A stretch of 53,468 bases of DNA from Methylomonas lenta (GTDB lineage: Bacteria > Pseudomonadota > Gammaproteobacteria > Methylococcales > Methylomonadaceae), in assembly GCF_001644015.1 (NCBI RefSeq), contig NZ_LUUI01000151.1:1-53468 (forward strand), given 5' to 3'. Each line of letters begins with the position of its first letter. Position 1 is the stretch's first letter. Of this stretch, positions 36,393-43,674 are shown piece by piece. Both the position numbers and the translations under genes were made by a program. The notes beneath the pieces were generated by a model, which did not search any database, was not told where the DNA came from, and saw only the letters and a program-made list of their open reading frames with translations.

Positions 36393-36722
36393 CTATTTGT
36401 CTCGCGCAATAATATGTTCCAGCCTGGTTTTGGCTGCTATGCCAAATTCCGAATCAGGTTCTTTTTGTATGATCTGCTGCAATACGGACTGGCTAGTCTG
36501 TTCCAAAAGATCAATCGCTTTAAATCGGACTGCAGCGTGGTATGCGGATAAAGCTGCCAATTCTGTAAGATAGTTATTGGCATTATTTAGTAGCTTGAGT
36601 ATGACTTTTTCCGGATCTTCGGTAAGTAGGTCCCGCACCAAATTGCCATATTGCTCTTGCAGCCGAATTACATCCCGCCTATCCATTTTTTTGGGTTCGG
36701 TAGGATCGTCGCAGCAACCCAT
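36393..36722 (-). CDS. 109-residue protein with N-terminal MGCC, partner of the Bfd-like protein
   Basis: I do not recognise this family. The protein starts MGCCDDP, with a vicinal cysteine pair at positions 3-4, and then is entirely helical in character, with a pattern resembling a HEAT-like repeat (HAAVRFKAIDLLEQ, then LQQIIQKEPDSEFGIAAKTRL). It has no signal peptide or membrane segment. The ATG has GGAG seven bases upstream and lies one base after the stop of the Bfd-like [2Fe-2S] gene, so the two are translationally coupled and probably act together. A role with iron-sulfur or electron-transfer partners is only inferred from this neighbour. Confidence 0.75.
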   Translation of the reverse strand: MGCCDDPTEPKKMDRRDVIRLQEQYGNLVRDLLTEDPEKVILKLLNNANNYLTELAALSAYHAAVRFKAIDLLEQTSQSVLQQIIQKEPDSEFGIAAKTRLEHIIARDK

Positions 36723-36723
36723 T

Positions 36724-36924
36724 TCAGGACTCCAATACCAATAATTTTTGGCTGTCCAGCAATTCTTGCAAATCAAACTCACAGCCTCCACAGCCGGAGG
36801 CGGCTCCGGTAATGCGAGATATTCTGTCCATATCGACGACCCCTTCGCTGATCAGTGCTTGAATCTGGCCGACAGTAGTACCACTGCAGCCACAAATTAC
36901 ATTGTTTTTCAGTTCATCAATCAT
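36724..36924 (-). CDS. Bfd-like [2Fe-2S]-binding protein
   Basis: The 66-residue protein has the four cysteines of the bacterioferritin-associated ferredoxin fold: Cys11 and Cys13 in ICGCSG, Cys45 and Cys48 in SGCGGCE, with the intervening helix TVGQIQALISEG. Bfd-type domains bind [2Fe-2S] clusters and donate electrons, for example to bacterioferritin, or occur in NirB and NifU-like proteins. No bacterioferritin gene is near, so the true partner may be the coupled 109-residue protein. A small AAAACA/TGTTTT hairpin lies between thiSG and this gene. Confidence 0.85.
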   Translation of the reverse strand: MIDELKNNVICGCSGTTVGQIQALISEGVVDMDRISRITGAASGCGGCEFDLQELLDSQKLLVLES

Positions 36925-36970
36925 AGGAAAAACCTACCCCCTAAAACATCAAGCTGTTTTAAAAAATCTT

Positions 36971-37948
36971 CTACAAAAACAACCCATCAATCGGCGAAGA
37001 GGCCGAAGCAAATCGCTTGCGCGGCATACGGCCGGCTAGAAATGCTTCGCGACCGGCTTCGATGCCTTTTTTCATCGCTGACGCCATCAATACCGGATTT
37101 TTGGCAGCCGCAATCGCAGTGTTCATCAACACGCCGTCACAACCCAATTCCATCGCCATCGCCGCATCAGATGCGGTGCCAACGCCGGCATCGACCAAAA
37201 TTGGCACGCGGGCATTTTCAACGATGGTCAAAATATTGTATGGATTACGAATCCCTAAGCCTGAGCCAATCGGGGCAGCCAGTGGCATCACCGCTATACA
37301 GCCGATTTCTTCCAAGCGCTTGGCCGCAATTGGGTCGTCGTTGGTATAGACCATGACATCGAAACCGTCTTTCACCAATATTTCGGCAGCGACGTAAGTT
37401 TCGGATACATCCGGAAACAAGGTCAGCTGATCCGCCAATACTTCCAGTTTAACCAGCTTGTGTCCGCCCAGCAGTTCGCGCGCCAAGCGACAGGTGCGCA
37501 CGGCATCTTCAGCAGTGTAACAACCGGCGGTATTTGGCAAGATGGTGTATTTATCCGGTGAAATCACGTCCAGCAAATTGGGTTCGCCTGGATTTTGACC
37601 AATATTGGTGCGACGTATCGCTACCGTAATAATTTCTGCGCCGCTGGCCTCGGTGGCCAGGCGGGTTTCTTCCAGATCTTTGTATTTGCCGCTGCCGACC
37701 AACAATCGCGAACGATAATGTTTGCCCGCCAGGGTGAAATAATCGTCCTGCCCACCACCAATGGCTTGCACAATTTCCAGTCTGTCGCCATCTTGTATCG
37801 GCTGGGTGGCATGCTGGGTAAATGGTAGGATTTCCTTGTTCAATTCCACCGCAATCCGTTTGCCGGTCAAACCCAAATCGGCTATCACATCAGCGACGGT
37901 GCAATTGTCGCTATATTCTCGATTATCTCCATTAACCTGTATTTTCAT
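36971..37948 (-). CDS. thiG: fused sulfur carrier ThiS / thiazole synthase ThiG
   Basis: Residues 1-66 are a complete ThiS ubiquitin-like domain ([11 protein letters not shown] at the start, [11 protein letters not shown] at the end). Residues 67-325 are ThiG, a TIM-barrel thiazole synthase with [18 protein letters not shown], the [16 protein letters not shown] segment and the phosphate-binding [28 protein letters not shown] split over its end. In most bacteria these are two proteins, and ThiS needs a free Gly-Gly end for thiocarboxylation. Such fusions are annotated in some proteobacteria as bifunctional ThiS/ThiG. The gene lies three bases after aroG. I see no TPP riboswitch before it. Confidence 0.93.
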   Translation of the reverse strand: MKIQVNGDNREYSDNCTVADVIADLGLTGKRIAVELNKEILPFTQHATQPIQDGDRLEIVQAIGGGQDDYFTLAGKHYRSRLLVGSGKYKDLEETRLATEASGAEIITVAIRRTNIGQNPGEPNLLDVISPDKYTILPNTAGCYTAEDAVRTCRLARELLGGHKLVKLEVLADQLTLFPDVSETYVAAEILVKDGFDVMVYTNDDPIAAKRLEEIGCIAVMPLAAPIGSGLGIRNPYNILTIVENARVPILVDAGVGTASDAAMAMELGCDGVLMNTAIAAAKNPVLMASAMKKGIEAGREAFLAGRMPRKRFASASSPIDGLFL

Positions 37949-37951
37949 ATT

Positions 37952-39031
37952 TTAAACCTTGCCTTGTGTTACGGCACGACGTCGTTTTACGGCGTTGGCC
38001 AGTTCAAGTAATAATTTGACACTGTCATCCCAGCCCAGGCAAGCATCGGTGATGCTTTGGCCATAAACTAGTGGCTGGTCATCTTGTATATCCTGCCTAC
38101 CTGCAACCAGATGACTTTCCACCATAGTACCGATGATACGATCATCACCCTGCCCGATTTGTCCAGCCACATCCTGCGACACCAGCATTTGTCTTTCGTA
38201 TTTTTTCAGACTGTTGGCATGACTAAAGTCGACCATGATATTAGGGCGCAAACCAGCTTTTTGTAACCCCTCCGCCACTTGCTCGACACTCACTTCATCG
38301 TAATTAGGTCTGTCGTTACCACCGCGCAAAATGATATGCGCATCTTCGTTGCCACGCGTGGAGAAAATTGCCGAACGGCCCTCTTTGGTCATCGATAAAA
38401 AGTGATGCGGACTCATGGCCGCATTAATGGCATCGATGGCAATTTTGATCCCACCGTCGGTGGCATTTTTAAAACCGACTGGGCAGGACAAACCAGAAGC
38501 CAGCTCACGATGAACCTGGCTCTCGGTGGTTCGGGCGCCAATAGCCCCCCAGGAAATCAGGTCGGATACATATTGCGGCGTAATCAAATCCAGATATTCA
38601 GTGGCTGCTGGCACACCCAAATTATTGACATCCAACAATAATTGCCGGGCCATGTGTAAGCCCTTATTGATATTAAAACTGGCATTCAAATCAGGATCGT
38701 TAATCAGCCCTTTCCAACCGACAGTGGTTCGGGGCTTCTCAAAATACACGCGCATCACAATGACCAAATCATCTTGCAACTGATCAATCATGGTTTTTAA
38801 TTTGCCGGCATACTCGACGGCGGCTTTCGGGTCGTGAATCGAACAAGGGCCAATAATAACCAGCAAGCGATCGTCTTTGCCTGTCAGAATATTGTGAATG
38901 GCTGTCCGAGTGCACAATATGGTATCGGCAGCAGCCTGGGTCATTGGGATTTCTTCATGAACCCGAATCGGCGGTACCACTTCCTTGGTTTCACAAATTC
39001 TTAAATCATCGGTGTTATAGTTAGTTTGCAT
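37952..39031 (-). CDS. aroG: 3-deoxy-7-phosphoheptulonate synthase, class I (AroG/F/H type)
   Basis: It condenses phosphoenolpyruvate and erythrose 4-phosphate in the first step of aromatic amino acid synthesis. The 359-residue TIM-barrel protein has the AroFGH start TDDLRICETKEVVPP, the substrate site IIGPCSIHDPKAA, ARTTESQVHRELASGLSCPVG (in two parts), GFKNATDGG and MVDFSHANSLK. The start ATG yields the usual MQTNYNTDD; a GTG four codons upstream is less likely. Which amino acid inhibits it cannot be read safely. It heads the operon with thiSG. Confidence 0.95.
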   Translation of the reverse strand: MQTNYNTDDLRICETKEVVPPIRVHEEIPMTQAAADTILCTRTAIHNILTGKDDRLLVIIGPCSIHDPKAAVEYAGKLKTMIDQLQDDLVIVMRVYFEKPRTTVGWKGLINDPDLNASFNINKGLHMARQLLLDVNNLGVPAATEYLDLITPQYVSDLISWGAIGARTTESQVHRELASGLSCPVGFKNATDGGIKIAIDAINAAMSPHHFLSMTKEGRSAIFSTRGNEDAHIILRGGNDRPNYDEVSVEQVAEGLQKAGLRPNIMVDFSHANSLKKYERQMLVSQDVAGQIGQGDDRIIGTMVESHLVAGRQDIQDDQPLVYGQSITDACLGWDDSVKLLLELANAVKRRRAVTQGKV

Positions 39032-39130
39032 GACACTGAGCACTAAGCTTTTAGATAAGCGAAAACATCTATTTTAACCATTTTGCCGACCCGGTGTTAC
39101 AAACTAATCGCAAAGCCAACATCACGAAAC

Positions 39131-39931
39131 ATGAACATGATAAACAACAGACCTATCAAACACTGTCTAACAGTGTGTCTGGCAGAATCGTTTCAGTATA
39201 CAAAACTGCGGGACAAACTACTCGACACCACCCGTGCACAGGTATTTAGAAATGCATTAATCGTGGACTTTAAGACCGGTTGCTCGGTGATATTTTCCTA
39301 CGGCGTGGTGGCACATTGGAATGTCAGCCTGGATGACAGACATAATTTGCGTGAAATATTGCTCGAATACGCCAGTAAACCGGATGCAGAACCTCAGGAA
39401 GATAATTTCAGTTACGAAGTTGGCTGCCCGCAGGACAGATTTCAGCATGATCATATCGAATTACAATCCGACGACTTTAAAGTGCTGTTAGCTTTATCAC
39501 ATGCCATGGCGCAATCGATCAAACTGGCAGCCTTTGAAGGTCAAGCTATTGATACCATTCGCGCCACCCATTATCTGCCGCAAGCACTAGCACGTGAAGG
39601 CATTATCAAGCTGAATCGCAAGGCAATGGCCAAGATTCGCGGCCAGTTGTTTCTCACCAAAAGCGACATCATCCTGAATTACGATTTGCTGGATACCCCG
39701 GAGTTTTTCTGGGAGCACCCCGAGTACCAACATATTTATTCCATGGCCGCCAATTACCTGGAAATTCGCCAGCGTACGGACGTATTATCCAAGAAACTGG
39801 AAACTATTCATGAACTGTTGGAAATGCTGGCCGACGAACAAAAACATCAACATTCCTCTGCGCTGGAATGGATCATCATCTGGCTAATTGCTGTGGAGAT
39901 TGTGATGTCTTTGCTGGATAAGTTATTGTAA
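39131..39931 (+). CDS. DUF155 / RMND1 family protein
   Basis: The roughly 266-residue protein has the DUF155 pattern: ALIVDFKTGCSVIFSYGVVAHWNVS near the N-terminus, then ALSHAMAQSIKLAAFEGQAIDTI, LFLTKSDIILNYDLLDTPEFFWE and a C-terminal coiled coil (RQRTDVLSKKLETIHELLEMLADEQ). It ends in one membrane helix (EWIIIWLIAVEIVMSLL). Yeast Rmd1/Sif family and human mitochondrial RMND1 share this fold; the bacterial role is unknown. The start is uncertain: I use the ATG at MNMINN, while a TTG 16 codons earlier and an ATG two codons later are alternatives. Confidence 0.8.
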   Translation: MNMINNRPIKHCLTVCLAESFQYTKLRDKLLDTTRAQVFRNALIVDFKTGCSVIFSYGVVAHWNVSLDDRHNLREILLEYASKPDAEPQEDNFSYEVGCPQDRFQHDHIELQSDDFKVLLALSHAMAQSIKLAAFEGQAIDTIRATHYLPQALAREGIIKLNRKAMAKIRGQLFLTKSDIILNYDLLDTPEFFWEHPEYQHIYSMAANYLEIRQRTDVLSKKLETIHELLEMLADEQKHQHSSALEWIIIWLIAVEIVMSLLDKLL

Positions 39932-40048
39932 GACTTTAGCGTAGAACTAAGGCCATCAAACCATAAGCTAGTCCAACAACACATAGGCGATTTTTTGAAC
40001 ATACGAAATTAAAATACCCATCGTTAGTCATAGCCAAGACAATAAATC

Positions 40049-40077
40049 TTGATTAAAATACTAGGTAAAAGCATAAT
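40049..40077 (+). promoter_or_regulatory. sigma70 promoter of erpA
   Basis: TTGATT and CATAAT are separated by 17 bases and lie 31 bases before the erpA ATG. No IscR-type palindrome is obvious over it. Confidence 0.55.
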
Positions 40078-40108
40078 CATTTTTTATCAATCAGTTACAG
40101 AGGTTACT

Positions 40109-40441
40109 ATGGCCGATCCTATTATTTTTTCCGATAGCGCTGCAAGCAAAGTTGCAGGTTTAATTCAGGAAGAGGGTAACGACAATCTCAAGTTACGGGT
40201 TTATATCACCGGCGGCGGTTGTTCCGGGTTTCAATATGGCTTTACCTTTGATGAAGAAGTTAACGATGACGACACGCAAATTGAAAATGGCGGCGTCACT
40301 GTATTGATCGATTCCATGAGCGTGCAGTATTTAAACGGTGCCGAAATCGATTATAAAGAAGATGTAACCGGAGCTCAGTTTGTGATTCGTAATCCTAATG
40401 CGACAACAACCTGTGGTTGCGGATCGTCTTTTTCAGCTTAA
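40109..40441 (+). CDS. erpA: A-type iron-sulfur cluster carrier ErpA
   Basis: ErpA delivers Fe-S clusters to apo-enzymes such as IspG/IspH. The 110-residue protein has the three A-type cysteines: one in [13 protein letters not shown] and two in the C-terminal TTCGCGSSF. The N-terminus [19 protein letters not shown] is typical of ErpA. The ATG is preceded by AGAGG at five bases; an upstream extension of 20 codons has no support. Confidence 0.95.
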   Translation: MADPIIFSDSAASKVAGLIQEEGNDNLKLRVYITGGGCSGFQYGFTFDEEVNDDDTQIENGGVTVLIDSMSVQYLNGAEIDYKEDVTGAQFVIRNPNATTTCGCGSSFSA

Positions 40442-40442
40442 A

Positions 40443-40470
40443 GATCAGCGTTCTAAGGTGATCAGTTTTT
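40443..40470 (+). terminator. candidate terminator after erpA
   Basis: A five-base-pair stem (GATCA with TGATC, 11-base loop) is followed two bases later by five T residues. It overlaps the 3' end of the convergent metzincin-like gene. The stem is short, so efficiency is doubtful. Confidence 0.4.
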
Positions 40471-41244
40471 CAGCCAATTGATTTCACGCGCGGTTTGCTC
40501 GCTGATCACGCATTCTTGCAAACTATTAGCCATCCGCATTTGGGTTTCTGATAACGGAATCCTACCCACCATGATTTCTGCTTGGGTTTGCGGATACAGC
40601 GGCGTTTGCTCGGGATTGGCAAAACCATCCGGAAAAATAGCACTATTGTCAGCAGCGTATTTATCACTTGCACCCACGGTATGCAAAAACTCGTGAGCAA
40701 TAACAATATTGTTTTGCTGATCCTGTTCGATAGCAGCAAACGCATGTACTACAGCAACCAAACCTTTATCCAGCCCTAAAGAATGCTGTAAACGTTTGCC
40801 TTTGCCGGCTTCATGGTAGAGCACAAACACCCGCACTCGGCGGATGTTGGAGGCCGAATCCGGTGTGTGCTGGTAAACCCAATAACGAAATTGCAGACCC
40901 CACCAGATAATTGCAGCATAGCCTGCACTAGGTAATGGTGCTGGTGGCGGCTGTACTGTTAAAACTTGACCTAGTTTAGTGACTGTCGGTCGTTCGCTGA
41001 TAAGTGAGTAGCGCTGAGCTTGCTGCTGCATAAAATCATCTATTGCAGCAAAAACGCCATCATCCAGCTCATTGATGTAGACATCAACCAGCGGGTTTTG
41101 CTGATCGGCATTGATAGGATAAATCACGATTTGTAAAGGCTCAGTCCAGGACCTGGATTTGAGTTTTTGCTGTTGAGCATAAAAAGCCAAACCGACAAAT
41201 ATTACCAACAAACCCATGATACGGATGATTTTGAATACTGTCAT
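40462..41244 (-). CDS. membrane-anchored metzincin-like metalloprotease, uncharacterised
   Basis: I do not recognise the family by name. The 260-residue protein has one N-terminal membrane helix (about residues 8-24) and a zinc-protease site at residues 184-194: HEFLHTVGASD, i.e. HExxHxxGxxD with Asp as the possible third ligand. A methionine 31 residues later (AEIMVGR, Met225) could be the metzincin Met-turn. It should face the periplasm. It is the third of three adjacent same-strand envelope genes, 38 bases after the DUF4105 gene. All catalytic positions look intact. Confidence 0.7.
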   Translation of the reverse strand: MTVFKIIRIMGLLVIFVGLAFYAQQQKLKSRSWTEPLQIVIYPINADQQNPLVDVYINELDDGVFAAIDDFMQQQAQRYSLISERPTVTKLGQVLTVQPPPAPLPSAGYAAIIWWGLQFRYWVYQHTPDSASNIRRVRVFVLYHEAGKGKRLQHSLGLDKGLVAVVHAFAAIEQDQQNNIVIAHEFLHTVGASDKYAADNSAIFPDGFANPEQTPLYPQTQAEIMVGRIPLSETQMRMANSLQECVISEQTAREINWLKN

Positions 41245-41282
41245 ACAAACACATTCAACCCCTGGCTTTCATGGCTGCAAGT

Positions 41283-43130
41283 TCATTGATCGCCGATAGC
41301 CTGATGGGCAAACTTATAACTACCTTTGCGTATATTGATAAACGCCAGTTCTGGCAGACTCATCATCAACCCTCGAGTACCCTTAGATAAGGTTATGCCA
41401 TCATCAATAGGTAGCCTGATCAGTCCCAGCAGACTTTGACCGATACCGGTTAGCGTGTTGAAGGCACCGAACAAGGGGCGCAGCAAAACCCCATCGTCGG
41501 TAAAAAACATAAACGCCGCGTCATCAGGGTTGTAGCTATACAGCTCGGCACTGAAGACATTCGATTCCCGAGCATACATCCAAGGTATGAATGCGTGCTG
41601 ATACTGATTAAGCAGAGCCTGTTGCCGAAACGAGAGCAGCACTTGAGTATCGCTAACGGCATAATGATTTTGTACGCTTTCAAAGGCCACGAAAGGGACA
41701 AAGCTGATGTCTGGATCAATGCGACCACCCAAGCGTTGCTCAGTTTCATTCGCTAAAGCCAGATTGATATTGCGAAAAATTTCTGTCGCGCAATTTCGGC
41801 TAAACAGATCGTAAGCGTAATCTTCTTCTAATACGGCGGCTTGAAGCGGAATCGTATTTTGCATGGCCTGTAAAGCGACTACTAATTGCGCTTTGGATAA
41901 ATCGGGAACTATCCAATGCGGTAAGTCTAACGACTTGACCGGCATGAGTTGTTGGCCGTGATAGCGCAAGCTATTGCTAGTCTGACTGGCTTGCCATTCG
42001 TGATAACGGTTGGCAGTCAGTTCCAAGTCGACATAGCTAAGATCATTCAACGCTTTACTGGTTATTAAGGTTTGCCAATTCTGGCGCCAGCTCTGTTCGG
42101 CCGCCTGGCGTTGTATCCGCATTTCATCGGCTTGACGGCTATAGGTTGCCGTAGAAATGACATCGGCATCGGGGTTGAAGTCATTTAAAAACACCCATAG
42201 CCCCGATTGCAGGCTTTGCTCAACCACGATCAAACGGGCCAGGGTAACCAGTAATGCCTGCCCCCAATCCGGCCGCTTTGATGAAAGCAGCGCTTGCGCC
42301 GTTTTCAACAGGTGCTGCTGAAATGTTTTTAAAGCCTGTTTCTTGTCGTCATCCAGCTGCCATTGCGGATCAACAAGAACTTGGCAGGCGTCGACGGTTA
42401 GCGGCCTGGTTTCTTGCAACACACGCACAGCCAAAAGCCCTGTCAATAAATCGCTATAGTGCTGGGAAAATGAATAATGACTCGGCAAACGACTTTCATC
42501 GCTTGTCGGTGCCGGCAACTTCAGGATGGCCTGTTCCAGCGTCAGCGATCGATGCTGTAAAAAATCAGCGCCATATTGTTGGAGTAACTGTTGCTGCAAG
42601 ACGGCCAAGATAGCGCCAGCGGCAGCATGGGTTCGGCAATTTCCCGCAGGTTTTTTTACATCGGCAAAATCGCTGGCGCTATAAAACAACCCGGCAGCGG
42701 GCAGTTGTAAGGCAGGATCGGCAGCAACCGGATGCAGACTGTCAGCTTGATTTAACAGCCATTCCAGCAATAAGCGATCATTTTTCAAAGCTTGCAAACG
42801 TTTGAACTGTCTGTCCTGATCCCAGTATTGGCGCTTGAAATGGTCTTGCAGTAAATCCAGGGTTTGCTTGGAGGCCTCAATATCTGCAACGTGTATCGTG
42901 CGATTTTGCAGATAACGATAGTCGAACCGAAAGTCTGCGCTATATTCTTTCGCCAAACGGGTCAGGCCGCCAGTATATTGGTAATGATAAACCTCATCAT
43001 CAAATTGCAGCGCAGTATGGCCGCCGCTGGCCGTGCCTTCGTTGGCTTCGATGTAGAGAAATTTAAATGTGTCAGCGCTGGCGCTGGTAAAACCCAATGC
43101 CAGTGCTAACAATCCTGCAGAAAGTCTCAA
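41283..43130 (-). CDS. DUF4105-family exported protein, permuted papain-like pattern
   Basis: The 615-residue protein has a signal peptide (RLSAGLLALALGFTSASA). The N-terminal domain has His38 in NEGTASGGHTALQFDD, and residues 430-460 have AYDLFSRNCATEIFRNI with Cys447. A histidine first and an Asn-Cys later is the order of circularly permuted NlpC/P60- or LRAT-like enzymes, so it may be an amidase or peptidase acting on the envelope. No start ATG exists: a TTG nine bases after the amber stop of the lipoprotein gene, in the same frame, directly precedes the signal peptide. A CTG two codons earlier is an alternative. Ribosome binding must be coupled to the upstream gene. Confidence 0.75.
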   Translation of the reverse strand: MRLSAGLLALALGFTSASADTFKFLYIEANEGTASGGHTALQFDDEVYHYQYTGGLTRLAKEYSADFRFDYRYLQNRTIHVADIEASKQTLDLLQDHFKRQYWDQDRQFKRLQALKNDRLLLEWLLNQADSLHPVAADPALQLPAAGLFYSASDFADVKKPAGNCRTHAAAGAILAVLQQQLLQQYGADFLQHRSLTLEQAILKLPAPTSDESRLPSHYSFSQHYSDLLTGLLAVRVLQETRPLTVDACQVLVDPQWQLDDDKKQALKTFQQHLLKTAQALLSSKRPDWGQALLVTLARLIVVEQSLQSGLWVFLNDFNPDADVISTATYSRQADEMRIQRQAAEQSWRQNWQTLITSKALNDLSYVDLELTANRYHEWQASQTSNSLRYHGQQLMPVKSLDLPHWIVPDLSKAQLVVALQAMQNTIPLQAAVLEEDYAYDLFSRNCATEIFRNINLALANETEQRLGGRIDPDISFVPFVAFESVQNHYAVSDTQVLLSFRQQALLNQYQHAFIPWMYARESNVFSAELYSYNPDDAAFMFFTDDGVLLRPLFGAFNTLTGIGQSLLGLIRLPIDDGITLSKGTRGLMMSLPELAFINIRKGSYKFAHQAIGDQ

Positions 43131-43139
43131 GTTCAGCGA

Positions 43140-43562
43140 CTAGTTACTATCGTAACCATCCTGGATAGCTTTCATATTATCGGGATTGCCGTTGGCAAAA
43201 TTCTGTTTAAATGTGTCGTAACCGACACCAGAGATATTGGCTTTTTTTAAGGCTTTACCAATACCTTGGTAAGTATGCGGGTCCGATTCCCAATCACTGA
43301 TACCGCGTTTTTCTGCGATATCAGCCAAGCCTTTTTGAAAACTGGCGTAGTCGGTTGGGGTGGAGGAAGATTTTAAATAAGCGTAAGTGTAATCAGCTAC
43401 ATCGGACTCGTATTTTTGAGAACTGCCGGATGAGGATATTGACGATGGGGAAGAGGCTATATCAGAGGAACTTTCAGAACTATACGAAAAAGAACAGGCA
43501 TTTAATACCACTAAAAAACACAAGGGGGCAACGATTTTGGCGCTAGATTTTAAACCAGACAT
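43140..43562 (-). CDS. small lipoprotein, uncharacterised
   Basis: The 140-residue protein has a lipoprotein signal peptide with lipobox L-N-A-C (Cys23), then a serine-rich linker of about 30 residues and a compact helical C-terminal domain of about 90 residues (YTYAYLKSSSTPTDYASFQ to the end). The residue after the cysteine is Ser, so outer-membrane sorting is expected. The ATG follows AGGAG at six bases. It directly precedes, in the same frame, the DUF4105 gene, with the stop TAG and the next TTG only nine bases apart. I do not recognise the family. Confidence 0.8.
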   Translation of the reverse strand: MSGLKSSAKIVAPLCFLVVLNACSFSYSSESSSDIASSPSSISSSGSSQKYESDVADYTYAYLKSSSTPTDYASFQKGLADIAEKRGISDWESDPHTYQGIGKALKKANISGVGYDTFKQNFANGNPDNMKAIQDGYDSN

Positions 43563-43674
43563 TGGAACTCCTGAGTAACGAAAAGTTGGATTGTAGTTGA
43601 TGATGCTATAAAAAAATATTTTTCTGGGCGAGAGCCTCCGTAACATGATTACGGCCCTGCCCTCTGCCATTTAT

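Noticed and set aside
36748-37356. 202-codon plus-strand frame across bfd and thiG
   Set aside because: It spans two genes and their gap on the opposite strand and shows no coding features.
37949-39082. TPP riboswitch for the thiamine gene
   Set aside because: thiSG starts three bases after aroG, and no THI-box-like conserved segments are seen before aroG.
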